Source: a bacterium
Lineage (GTDB): Bacteria > Methylomirabilota > Methylomirabilia > Methylomirabilales > 2-02-FULL-66-22
DNA: 64,000 nt
Direction: 5' to 3'
Assembly (NCBI GenBank): GCA_029580855.1
Contig: JAKPQH010000146.1
Coordinates: forward strand, 62,001 to 126,000
Shown: in pieces, positions 24,037 through 33,395 of the stretch
Layout of the letters: every line of letters begins with the position of its first letter
Numbering within the stretch: the first letter of the stretch is position 1
Program-made: the position numbers and the translations under genes
The notes under the pieces: generated by a model
Database searches by the model: none
Seen by the model: the letters and a program-made list of their open reading frames with translations, nothing else
What the model was told of the DNA's origin: nothing

Positions 24037-24062
24037 TTTTGACTCGGCCGGGTGGTGACCGG

Positions 24063-24393
24063 TATAGCTCGGGTACTATTTCCCAGGTAGGCAAAAAACC
24101 CCGCGCTGAAGAGGGCACTCCGGGAGCGGATCGAGACGCTCCGTGCGGCGGATCCTGAGAACAAGGCGTCCATCCCTGTGGATCTCGTGACGGCTTCGGG
24201 CAGCGGCCTTGATCCGGAGATCAGCCCCGCCGCCCTGTATCAGGTTCATCGTGTCGCCACGGTGCGCGGCCTGGCGGAGGATACGGTGAGGGACCTTGTC
24301 GCGCAGTACACGCGGGGTCGCCAATTCGGTTTCCTCGGCGAGCCGGGCGTGAACGTGCTGAAGCTGAACCTGGCCCTGGATTCGGTCAAGTAG
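24063..24393 (+). pseudogene. kdpC: Truncated, frameshifted KdpC C-terminal remnant
   Basis: [95 protein letters not shown]; upstream [10 protein letters not shown] is in another frame across an A6 tract (24093-24098). Confidence 0.85.
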
Positions 24394-24592
24394 CGGGAGA
24401 CCCCTGCGCGGCCGGGGACGTTCCGGCCAGGACGACGCCGGGGCTGCCATGGGCCCGTGGCGCCAGCGAGACGGACGAGCCGATCCCGACCGCGGATACG
24501 CTTGAGGCGTGTTGACGCAGGCCCGATCGGTCTGTCGGGCTACGGCCTGAAGGGCACGACCGAGAGGCACGTGGCCGCGAGGAGGATGCGTG

Positions 24593-25363
24593 ATGGGCCC
24601 GCAGGAAGAGGCCCGGGTGTGGATGGTGGTAGGGGGGCTCGGGTCGATCGTTCTCGCTATCTTGCTCATCCCGCTGCGCACCCTGACCCTGGCGTCGAAT
24701 CTCGCGTTTGTCTTCTTGGCCTTCACCATTGTCGTGGCCGAGCTCGGTGGCCGATCCGCCGCGTTCGTGACGGCGCTCGTGTCCGGGATGAGTCTCAACT
24801 TCCTCCTCACGCAACCCTACCTGAGCCTGACCATGGAGAAGCGGGAGGACGTCCTCGCGTTCTTCGCCCTGCTCGGGTGTGGGCTCATTGCCGCGTGGTT
24901 CGGGAAACGGAGAGCCCGAGCATCCGAGGTCGCGAGTCGCGGACGAACCGAACTGGACGTGCTGAAGAAGGTCGTCGACCAAGTGACGGCTGGCGCCCCC
25001 CTGGACGAGATGCTGGGTGACCTGCGGACCGGCTTTGGCCTGGAGGCCCTCGTGTTGCGGGACGCGGACGGTCGCATGCTCGGCGCGGCGCCGGTCGGTG
25101 TGCCGCCGCCTTCAACCCCGACGACGCACCTGACACCGGAGACGCTCTTGCCGTCGGCCGCGGGCAGGCTGCGATACGGAGCCAAGGGCCTCCGCCTCCC
25201 TGAAGGAGGAGGGCGCCTTGTGTTCGGCGCCGGTCGCGATGCCGTGTCCCTCGATCTGTGGGAGGGAGACCCGCAGGGGTTCGCGCTGGACGAGTGCCGC
25301 ACGTTGACGATCGCGGCAGCGATTCTCGGCCTGTACTTCTCCCCGCGACGCGGTGGAGGCTAG
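24593..25363 (+). CDS. Standalone DUF4118 (KdpD transmembrane sensor domain) protein
   Basis: VFLAFTIVVAELGGRSAAFVTALVSGMSLNFLLTQPYLSLTMEKREDVLAFFALLGCGLIAAW; no kinase domain. Confidence 0.75.
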   Translation: MGPQEEARVWMVVGGLGSIVLAILLIPLRTLTLASNLAFVFLAFTIVVAELGGRSAAFVTALVSGMSLNFLLTQPYLSLTMEKREDVLAFFALLGCGLIAAWFGKRRARASEVASRGRTELDVLKKVVDQVTAGAPLDEMLGDLRTGFGLEALVLRDADGRMLGAAPVGVPPPSTPTTHLTPETLLPSAAGRLRYGAKGLRLPEGGGRLVFGAGRDAVSLDLWEGDPQGFALDECRTLTIAAAILGLYFSPRRGGG

Positions 25364-25475
25364 CCCTGCCCGCTCCGAGCATGGAACAACGGTCTGGTAC
25401 AGGCCGGAACCGCTATGCTAGACTCCACCTCGCGCGTCACGTCTGTGACGCGGAGTACCCGCGGGAGCTCCCATC

Positions 25476-28160
25476 ATGTTGGAACGCCGGCCCGACCCCG
25501 ACGCGCTGCTCGACCGCGTGAAGGCGGAAGAGGCCCACGCGCGCCGCGGGCGCTTGAAGGTCTTCCTGGGCGCGGCCGCGGGCGTCGGAAAGACCTACGC
25601 CATGCTCCAGGCGGCCCATGAGCGTCGCGCCGAAGGGGTGGACGTCATGGTGGGTTGGGTCGACACGCATGGCCGCGCCGAGACCGACGCGCTGCTGAGC
25701 GGGCTCGCCGTCTTCCCTCGGTGTCCGGTCTCGTACCGCAACACGACCCTCCAGGAATTCGACCTCGATGGGGTCCTGGCCCGGCGCCCCGCCCTCGTCC
25801 TGGTCGACGAGCTCGCCCATACCAATGCACCCGGCTCGCGGCATCCCAAGCGATGGCAGGATGTGCTGGAGTTATTGGACGCGGGCCTCAACGTCTATAC
25901 CGCGGTGAATATCCAGCACCTCGAAAGCCTCAACGACATGGTCGCCAAGATCACCGGCGTCCAGGTTCGCGACACGGTGCCGGACTCCCTCCTCGAAAAC
26001 GCGGATGAGGTCGAGCTCATCGACCTTCCCCCCGACGAACTCCTGCAGCGGCTCAGGGATGGTAAGGTCTACGTCCCCGAGCAGGCCGGAGAAGCCATCC
26101 AGAGCTTTTTCCGCAAAGGCAACCTGATCGCCCTTCGTGAGCTGGCCTTGCGCCGCACGGCGGACCGCGTGGACGCGCAGATGCGCCGTTATATGCGCGA
26201 TCACGCCATCGCCACCACCTGGCCGGTCGCCGAGCGCCTGATGGCCTGCGTGAGCCCCAGTCCCCACGCGGTGGGCGTGGTGCGGGCCGCCAAGCGCTTT
26301 GCGGATACCCTACGGGCGGAGTGGATCGTGGCGTACGTGGAGACGCCGGCCGACGCGCGCCGGCCCGAGGCGGAGCGGGGGCGGGTGCGCGAGTTGCTCC
26401 GACTAGCCGAACAGCTCGGCGCCGAGACAGTCACGCTGAGCGGCCAGCGTATCAGCGAGGAGATTCTTCGGCACGCGCGCGAGCGAAACGTCAGCAAGAT
26501 CGTCCTCGGCAAATCGATTCGGCCTCTGTGGAAACGACTCTTCTTCGGCTCCATCGCCGACGCCCTGGTGCGGGGGAGCACCGAGACCGACGTCTACATC
26601 ATCAGCGAGCAAGTCCCTCCCCACCTGCCGTTCGTCGCCACCCCGCCCCGCCAACGGGGTCAATGGCCGCCCTACGGTCGTGCCGGGCTCGCTGTGGCGT
26701 TGTGCACCGGTATCGCCTGGGTGATGTTCCCCCGCTTCGAATTGGCCAACATCATCATGCTCTATCTATTGGGCGTCGTAGGCGTCTCGGCGACCTCGGG
26801 CCGCGGACCGGCGGTTGTCGCAGCCGTGATGAGCGTCGCCGCCTTCGACTTCTTTTTTGTTCCGCCCTATTTCAACTTCGCCGTTTCGGATACCCAGTAC
26901 ATCGTGACCTTCGGCGTGATGCTGGTCGTGGCGCTCGTGATCAGCGATCTTACCATCCGGATCCGGTGGCTGGCAGACTCGGCCCGGCGGCGCGAGAGAC
27001 GCACGGCGGCCCTGTACGCGATGAGCCGGGAATTGGCACGCGTCCGAGGGCTGGACAACATCCTGGACGTCGCCGCGCGGCATATTGCCGACGTCTTCCG
27101 AAGCCAGGTGGTGTTCTTGCTCCCGGATGCGACCGGTCGCCTTGCCCTTCGGAATGGCCTGCCGCGGTCTTTTGAGATCGACACGTCCGAGGTTGCGGTC
27201 GGGCAGTGGGTGTATGAGCGCCGCCGGATCGCCGGTCTCGGGACCGCGACGCTGCCGGGGTCAAGAGCCCTCCATCTGCCTCTGACGGCAGCCGGCGGAA
27301 CCCTGGGCGTCCTCGCCGTTCGGCCGGCGGAGCCGCACGCCTTCGAGGCCCCCGAGCAACTGCATCAACTCGAGACCTTCGCGGACCAGGTTGCTCTGGC
27401 GCTGGAACGGGCCCAGTTGGCTGAGGACGCTCAACGCGCCAGGGTCCGGGCAGAGACCGAGCAGTTGCGCAACTCCCTTCTCGCGTCTGTGTCTCACGAC
27501 CTTCGTACCCCGTTGGCTTCCATCACGGGCGCGATCAGCAGCTTGTTGGACGATGCGGCGCAGGACGACCCGGCGACACGGCGAGAACTTCTCTCCTCCG
27601 TGTATGAGGAGGTAGAGTGGCTGAACCGCCTCGTCAACAACCTGCTCGATATGATGCGCCTCGAGGCCGGCGCCGTCACGGTCAAGAAGGAGTGGCACGT
27701 GCTGGAGGAAGTGGTCGGCACGGCTCTTTCCCACATGGAGAAACGATTACAGAGCCGCGCGGTGGCGATTCATCTCCCGCCCGATTTGCCGCTCCTGCGC
27801 CTGGATGCGGTGCTCATTGAGCAAGTCCTCGTGAACCTTCTCGACAATGCCGTCAAGTACACGCCTGCCGACACACCCATCGACATCTCCGCCTCGCCAG
27901 AGGATGGAACCGTGCGGGTCGAGGTGGCCGATCGCGGACCGGGATTCCCGCCCAGCGATGAGCAGCGGGCATTCGAAAAGTTCTACCGGGGCCACGCCGC
28001 CTCCATCCGCGGGGTCGGGCTGGGACTCACGATCTGTCGGGCCATTATCGAGGCGCATGGCGGAAAGATCTGGGCCGAACGCCGCCAGGGCGGAGGCGCA
28101 CTGGTCCGCTTCACATTGCCGGCCGGCGAGACGCCACCGGAGGTCGGCGACCATGCCTGA
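25476..28160 (+). CDS. kdpD: KdpD-like sensor histidine kinase, copy 2
   Basis: GAAAGVGKTYAMLQAA, DELAHTNAPGSRHPKRWQDV, DUF4118, SVSHDLRTPLASITG. Confidence 0.93.
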   Translation: MLERRPDPDALLDRVKAEEAHARRGRLKVFLGAAAGVGKTYAMLQAAHERRAEGVDVMVGWVDTHGRAETDALLSGLAVFPRCPVSYRNTTLQEFDLDGVLARRPALVLVDELAHTNAPGSRHPKRWQDVLELLDAGLNVYTAVNIQHLESLNDMVAKITGVQVRDTVPDSLLENADEVELIDLPPDELLQRLRDGKVYVPEQAGEAIQSFFRKGNLIALRELALRRTADRVDAQMRRYMRDHAIATTWPVAERLMACVSPSPHAVGVVRAAKRFADTLRAEWIVAYVETPADARRPEAERGRVRELLRLAEQLGAETVTLSGQRISEEILRHARERNVSKIVLGKSIRPLWKRLFFGSIADALVRGSTETDVYIISEQVPPHLPFVATPPRQRGQWPPYGRAGLAVALCTGIAWVMFPRFELANIIMLYLLGVVGVSATSGRGPAVVAAVMSVAAFDFFFVPPYFNFAVSDTQYIVTFGVMLVVALVISDLTIRIRWLADSARRRERRTAALYAMSRELARVRGLDNILDVAARHIADVFRSQVVFLLPDATGRLALRNGLPRSFEIDTSEVAVGQWVYERRRIAGLGTATLPGSRALHLPLTAAGGTLGVLAVRPAEPHAFEAPEQLHQLETFADQVALALERAQLAEDAQRARVRAETEQLRNSLLASVSHDLRTPLASITGAISSLLDDAAQDDPATRRELLSSVYEEVEWLNRLVNNLLDMMRLEAGAVTVKKEWHVLEEVVGTALSHMEKRLQSRAVAIHLPPDLPLLRLDAVLIEQVLVNLLDNAVKYTPADTPIDISASPEDGTVRVEVADRGPGFPPSDEQRAFEKFYRGHAASIRGVGLGLTICRAIIEAHGGKIWAERRQGGGALVRFTLPAGETPPEVGDHA

Positions 28161-28902
28161 GGTGCCGCTGAGTTCCACCCCGTCGGACGTCGCGGACTCC
28201 AAGGGATCCAGAGGCGGTCCGGTCGCCATCCTCGTCGAGGATGACCCGCAGATCCGGCACTTCCTTCGGAGGGCGCTCCCCAACCACGGATACCGTCTGT
28301 TCGAGGCGGCGACGGGGACCGAGGGGCTGCGGGAGGCCGAGACCCGGATGCCCGATATCATCATTCTCGACCTCGGGCTGCCGGATCTCGACGGGCTGGA
28401 AGTCATCCAGCGTCTGCGCGAATGGACCACGGTGCCGATCGTGGTGCTCTCGGCGCGCGGGCAGGAGCGCGACAAGGTTGCCGCGCTGGATGCCGGCGCC
28501 GACGACTATCTGAGCAAGCCGTTCGGAATTGCCGAGTTGCTGGCGCGGCTCCGCGTTGCGCTGCGACACGCGGCGCGCACGGACGCCCAGAAGGAAGAGG
28601 CGCCTGTCACGGTGGGGGATCTCCACATCGACCTGGTGCATCGACGGGTGACGATGTCCGACAGAGAGATCCGCCTGACACCCATCGAGTATCGGCTCCT
28701 CGCGACCCTGGCAAAGCACGCCGGGAAGGTGCTCACCCAGCGACACCTTCTCACCGAGGTGTGGGGTCCGCCCTTCGCGGAGCAGGCGCATTACCTCCGC
28801 GTGTACATGACGCAACTCCGCCGCAAGGTGGAGGCCGACCCCACCCGTCCGAAGTACTTGCTGACCGAGGCGGGCGTGGGGTATCGCCTGGTCGCAGAGT
28901 AG
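28153..28902 (+). CDS. kdpE: KdpE-like response regulator, copy 2
   Basis: VAILVEDDPQIRHFLRRALPNHGY, ILDLGLPDLDG, OmpR-type DNA-binding domain; 8-nt overlap with kdpD copy 2. Confidence 0.93.
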   Translation: MPEVPLSSTPSDVADSKGSRGGPVAILVEDDPQIRHFLRRALPNHGYRLFEAATGTEGLREAETRMPDIIILDLGLPDLDGLEVIQRLREWTTVPIVVLSARGQERDKVAALDAGADDYLSKPFGIAELLARLRVALRHAARTDAQKEEAPVTVGDLHIDLVHRRVTMSDREIRLTPIEYRLLATLAKHAGKVLTQRHLLTEVWGPPFAEQAHYLRVYMTQLRRKVEADPTRPKYLLTEAGVGYRLVAE

Positions 28903-28994
28903 CCGAGCGGGGCGTCATCGGTGTGCGCATGAAGTCGGTGGCGCCGAACTTCATGGGGTCCACTGCGAGTTCGACCGGGGCATAGGCAGTCACC

Positions 28995-29573
28995 ATGATC
29001 ATTGTCTCCGCCTTGCTGGTGCGCGGACCGCGGCAGTGCGGGAGGGCGTCCCTCGGGCGCCGGGTCGCGTGTCTGACCGCGGCGATCCTGGCCTGCTTCG
29101 CCATGGTTGTTCCCGGCACCGTCTTTCCGGCCGAGGTCCACTTCGCGCCGGACGGCGGCATCCGCCGGCATCTCCTCGACGCCATCCGGGACTCCCGGCA
29201 GCGGATCGACGTGGCCGTCTACCAGATCACCTCCACCGCGCTTGCCAGGGCCCTCGTGGCCGCCCAGGAGCGGGGACTTCGCGTCCGTGTCCTCACCGAC
29301 CAGGAGACGGTGCAGGCGGGCGGGCCAGCCATGCGGATTTTTCGCTCGGCGGGGTTATCGGTCCGGCGCCTCGGATTTGCCGAGCAGAGCCTCATGCATC
29401 ACAAGTTCGCCATCTTCGACGACCGCCTGGTGGCCACGGGCTCGTACAACTGGACGCAGACCGCGGAGCGGGCGAACTACGAGAACCTGGTCTTCCTGGA
29501 GGACCCCAAGACGGTCGCCCGGTTCGCGGACGAGTTCCAGCGGCTCTGGCGGGCCGCCCGAGAATCGCCGTAA
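28995..29573 (+). CDS. Secreted phospholipase D-like (HKD) protein
   Basis: N-terminal hydrophobic leader; HHKFAIFDDRLVATGSYNWTQTAERANYEN (HxKxxxxD). Confidence 0.82.
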   Translation: MIIVSALLVRGPRQCGRASLGRRVACLTAAILACFAMVVPGTVFPAEVHFAPDGGIRRHLLDAIRDSRQRIDVAVYQITSTALARALVAAQERGLRVRVLTDQETVQAGGPAMRIFRSAGLSVRRLGFAEQSLMHHKFAIFDDRLVATGSYNWTQTAERANYENLVFLEDPKTVARFADEFQRLWRAARESP

Positions 29574-29692
29574 CATGTCCCGCTCCCGTACCGCCGCGCG
29601 AAAAAACCTTGCGGTCCACGCGGCGGTCTGTTACTAGAGGACACGGCGTGCTCGGGTAGCGACGAGGGAAACGGGTGACCCCGGGAGGTGGA

Positions 29693-31030
29693 ATGCGAGG
29701 TCTCGTTGGATTGTTCCCGCTGACAGCGATTCTGGCCGGCACCCTCCTCCTGACCCCGCCGCAGCCCGCCACGGCCGATGTCGGAGCCCCGCAGAATCCC
29801 CATTTCCCCAAGCCCGTGGCGCTCACGCCGAACGTCGCCTTCTGGAAACAGGTCTACACCGAGCACGGCATCGGGGACTTCGTCCTGCACGACCGTGACC
29901 ACCTGGGCGTGATCTACGACGTCGTGCGCGTGCCCGAGAAGGCCAGTCAGGCCCGGGCGGAGCAGCTGGCCAAGGCCGAGATTGACCGCGTGCGGGATAA
30001 GTACCGCGAGACGCTTCTGCGATTGGCCGATGGGATCGCGCCCGACGACCTCGGTGCGGAGGGGCGCAGGGCGGCGGAACTGTGGGGATGCCCCTGCGAA
30101 CCGGACCGTCTGAGGCGCGCCGCCGACAACATCCGCGTGCAGCAGGGGCTGCGGCAGAAGGTGGACGAAGGGCTGCAGCGGGCGCAGAAGCTCTTGCCCA
30201 AGATGGTGACCATACTCAAGCGGCACGACGTGCCGCCGGAGCTGGCGGCGCTCCCGCTGGTCGAGTCGACGTTCAACCCGGCGGCGAAATCCAAGGCCGG
30301 GGCGGTGGGGCTCTGGCAATTCATCAAATCCACGGGCAAACGGTATCTCACCATTACTCGGAAGCGCGACGATCGGCGCGACCCCTTGCGGGCAACCGAG
30401 GCCGCAGCCCGCCTTCTGAAGAATAGCCACAATTCCCTGGGCTCCTGGCCGCTGGCCATCGCCGCGTACAACCACGGCCACGCCGGCATCCAGGCGGCCA
30501 GCGAGGCGGTCGGCAGCAAGGACATCGAAGACATCGTCTCCCGCTACAACGGGCCCCGCTTCGGCTTCGCGTCGAAAAACTTCTACGCCGAGTTCCTGGC
30601 GGCCCTGGACGTCGTCCATCCGCTGCTGGGCGGCCAACGCCAGCCGCTGGATCCGAAAGACGGGCGACGCGACGTTCGGCAGGCGTCGGTTTCTGCGCAG
30701 CCACCGCCCGCGACGCCCGCTGCCGCTCCCATGCCCGTCGAGGTGCCGGCGGCAATCGAGATGCCCGCGCCGGCTCTGGATACCCAGCCGGCGGGCCCCC
30801 TCGACCGGACCCCAACCGGTCCGGATACCCCCTGGCCTCTGCCGGCCCCGTTGAGCGATTCCGCCGGGACGCCTCCGGCGGCGGACACCGCGTCGCTGCC
30901 CGAGACGGTCACCGACCCCGAACCGCCATCCCCCACCCCGCCTGTCGCCGCGCCCCCGGAGCCGCCGTCGCCGGATGCCGGCGCGGACCTGCGCGCCGCG
31001 GAAGCCTTGCCGCAGATCGAAAGGCCTTGA
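29693..31030 (+). CDS. Lytic transglycosylase (SLT domain) with Pro-rich C-terminal tail
   Basis: PPELAALPLVESTFNPAAKSKAGAVGLWQFIKSTGKRY, AIAAYNHG; Pro/Ala-rich C-terminus. Confidence 0.88.
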   Translation: MRGLVGLFPLTAILAGTLLLTPPQPATADVGAPQNPHFPKPVALTPNVAFWKQVYTEHGIGDFVLHDRDHLGVIYDVVRVPEKASQARAEQLAKAEIDRVRDKYRETLLRLADGIAPDDLGAEGRRAAELWGCPCEPDRLRRAADNIRVQQGLRQKVDEGLQRAQKLLPKMVTILKRHDVPPELAALPLVESTFNPAAKSKAGAVGLWQFIKSTGKRYLTITRKRDDRRDPLRATEAAARLLKNSHNSLGSWPLAIAAYNHGHAGIQAASEAVGSKDIEDIVSRYNGPRFGFASKNFYAEFLAALDVVHPLLGGQRQPLDPKDGRRDVRQASVSAQPPPATPAAAPMPVEVPAAIEMPAPALDTQPAGPLDRTPTGPDTPWPLPAPLSDSAGTPPAADTASLPETVTDPEPPSPTPPVAAPPEPPSPDAGADLRAAEALPQIERP

Positions 31031-31160
31031 CCCGCCTGGGCACCGCTGCTATGGTCCCCTTCGCGTTTCTGCGACGCGGGGGCCGGCCCGCGCCGTCGGT
31101 CCGGCCGCCGGCCGGCGGGTCCGTCCGTCGCGGGATGCCGGAGGGAGGGCATCGGCTGCC

Positions 31161-32849
31161 ATGCGGCACAGCGGCGCTGAAGTCGTCTGGGAATGTCTGG
31201 TTCGCGAAGGGGTGGATATCGTCTGGGCCTATCCGGGCGGGGCCGCTCTCCCCATCTTCGACGCCCTCGGCAAGTATCCGCAGATCCGTCACGTGCTCGT
31301 GCGGCACGAGCAGGCCGCGGCCCACGCCGCGGACGGCTATGCCCGGGCCACGGGCAAGGTCGGCGTGTGCCTGGCTACGTCGGGCCCCGGGGCCACCAAT
31401 CTCGTCACGGGAATCGCCACGGCGATGCTGGACTCCGTGCCCATCGTCGCGTTGACGGCGCAGGTGGCCGACTCCGTCATCGGCACCGACGCCTTCCAAG
31501 AGATCAACATCACCGGCATCACCCTTCCCATCACCAAGCACAACTACCTCGTGCGGCACAGCCGGGACCTGGTGCGGTGCGTGCGCGAAGCGTTCTACCT
31601 GGCCCGGACGGGCCGCCCCGGACCGGTGCTGGTGGACCTGCCCAAGGACATCCTCATCGCCCCCTGCGAGTTTCACTACCCGGAGCGGATCTCGCGGCCC
31701 GGCTACCGGCCCGTCGTGCGCTCGGCCCCTTACCAGATCCAGCGCGCCGCGCAGACCATCGCCGACGCCAACCGCCCGGTGATCCTGGCCGGCCACGGCG
31801 TGCATGTGGCCAGGGCCTGGGAGGGTCTCCGGCGGTTTGCCGAGCGGATCAGCGCGCCGGTGGCGAGCACGCTCCTCGGGCTGAGCGCCATGTCCGCGGA
31901 TCACCCCCTCTGTCTGGGTATGGCCGGCATGCACGGCGTGGCCTGGGCCAACCTGGCCGTGCAAAACGCCGACCTCCTCATCGCCCTCGGGATGCGCATG
32001 GACGACCGCTTCACCGGCGACCTGCGGCGCTTTGCGCCCCAGGCGAAACTGTTGCATGTGGACATCGATCCCGCGGAAATCGGCAAACGGGTCCCCGCGG
32101 CCCTTCCCATGGTGGGCGACGTCCGGATCGTACTGGAGGCGCTGAACGCCGAGCTCCCGGAGATGGACCATCGGGACTGGCTGGCCCAGATCGAGACATG
32201 GCGCGAGCGGCACCCGCTGGAGGTACACGCCCAGGGTCCGTTGCCGCCGCAGCAGGTCATCCGCGGGCTCTACGAGGCGACCGGCGGCGAAGGTGTCGTC
32301 GTGAGCGATGTCGGTCAGCATCAGATGTGGGTGGCCCAGCATTACCCGTTTCGCCGTCTGAACAGCTTCTTCACCTCGGGCGGCCTGGGCACCATGGGGT
32401 ACTCGCTCCCGGCGGCGCTGGGCGTCCAGGCGGGCCATCCCGACGGGCCGGTCTGGGTTGTCGTCGGGGACGGCAGCTTTCAGATGAACCTGCAGGAGCT
32501 GGCCACGGTGGCCCAGGAACGGCTCTCCATCAAGATCGTGATCATGGACAACGGGTACCTGGGCATGGTCCGGCAGTGGCAGGAGCTGTTTCACGGGGCG
32601 CGCTACATCGGCACGCCCATCAGCGGCCCGGACTTCGTCCGGCTCGCCGAAAGCTACGGCATCCCGGCGCGGCGCGTCACGGCCACGGCGGAACTCGCCG
32701 CGGCCTTCGCCGCGGCCCGCGAGAGCGCCGGCCCCTACCTCCTGGACTGCAAGGTGGAACGCGACGAGAACGTCTACCCCATGGTCCAGCCGGGGACGAG
32801 CAACACCGACTTCGTCGAGGATCCGCGCGGGAGGGCGCCGGAAAAATGA
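31161..32849 (+). CDS. ilvB: Acetolactate synthase large subunit
   Basis: MRHSGAEVVWECLVREGVDIVWAYPGGAALPIFDAL; ThDP motif VVVGDGSFQMN. Confidence 0.95.
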   Translation: MRHSGAEVVWECLVREGVDIVWAYPGGAALPIFDALGKYPQIRHVLVRHEQAAAHAADGYARATGKVGVCLATSGPGATNLVTGIATAMLDSVPIVALTAQVADSVIGTDAFQEINITGITLPITKHNYLVRHSRDLVRCVREAFYLARTGRPGPVLVDLPKDILIAPCEFHYPERISRPGYRPVVRSAPYQIQRAAQTIADANRPVILAGHGVHVARAWEGLRRFAERISAPVASTLLGLSAMSADHPLCLGMAGMHGVAWANLAVQNADLLIALGMRMDDRFTGDLRRFAPQAKLLHVDIDPAEIGKRVPAALPMVGDVRIVLEALNAELPEMDHRDWLAQIETWRERHPLEVHAQGPLPPQQVIRGLYEATGGEGVVVSDVGQHQMWVAQHYPFRRLNSFFTSGGLGTMGYSLPAALGVQAGHPDGPVWVVVGDGSFQMNLQELATVAQERLSIKIVIMDNGYLGMVRQWQELFHGARYIGTPISGPDFVRLAESYGIPARRVTATAELAAAFAAARESAGPYLLDCKVERDENVYPMVQPGTSNTDFVEDPRGRAPEK

Positions 32850-33379
32850 GGCACGTCTTGGTGGCGCTGGTGCAGGACGAGCCCGGCATGCTGGCCCGGA
32901 TGGGCAACCTCTTCGCCCGGCGCGGTTACAACGTGGAGAGCTTCACCGCCGGCGCGTCCGAGTTGCCCGGTATGACCCGGATCACCATCGTCGTCGAAGG
33001 GTCGAGCACCGCCCTCGATCAGATCGCCAAGCAGTTCCGCAAGTTGGTCGGCGCGCTCAAGGTGGCCGATGTGACCGCGGACAGGGATCAGCTCGCCTAC
33101 GAGATGCTCCTGGTCAAGGTGGGGGTGAGCGCCAAGACGCGACAGGAAGTGGTCAGCCTGGCCGACCTGTTCAAGGCGCGTATCGTCGACGTGTCCTCGA
33201 CCACCCTGATCCTGGAGACGACCGGCGAGCCGTCCAAGCTCGACAAGCTCTTGGAAGTCCTCAAGCCCTTCGGGATCAAGGAACAGGCGCGCACCGGCGC
33301 CGTTTTCATGAGCCGAGGCCCGAAGGTCCTCACCCAGCGCCCCGTCTCGCCGGTCGATCGCAAGTATCTCGCCGAGTAG
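32846..33379 (+). CDS. ilvN: Acetolactate synthase small subunit
   Basis: ATGA overlap with ilvB; MRHVLVALVQDEPGMLARMGNLFARRGYNVESF (ACT domain). Confidence 0.94.
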   Translation: MRHVLVALVQDEPGMLARMGNLFARRGYNVESFTAGASELPGMTRITIVVEGSSTALDQIAKQFRKLVGALKVADVTADRDQLAYEMLLVKVGVSAKTRQEVVSLADLFKARIVDVSSTTLILETTGEPSKLDKLLEVLKPFGIKEQARTGAVFMSRGPKVLTQRPVSPVDRKYLAE

Positions 33380-33395
33380 CGACTCGGAGGCGACC

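Noticed and set aside
30909-32594. 561-aa minus-strand ORF
   Set aside because: Antisense to ilvB, which has unambiguous motifs and an RBS.
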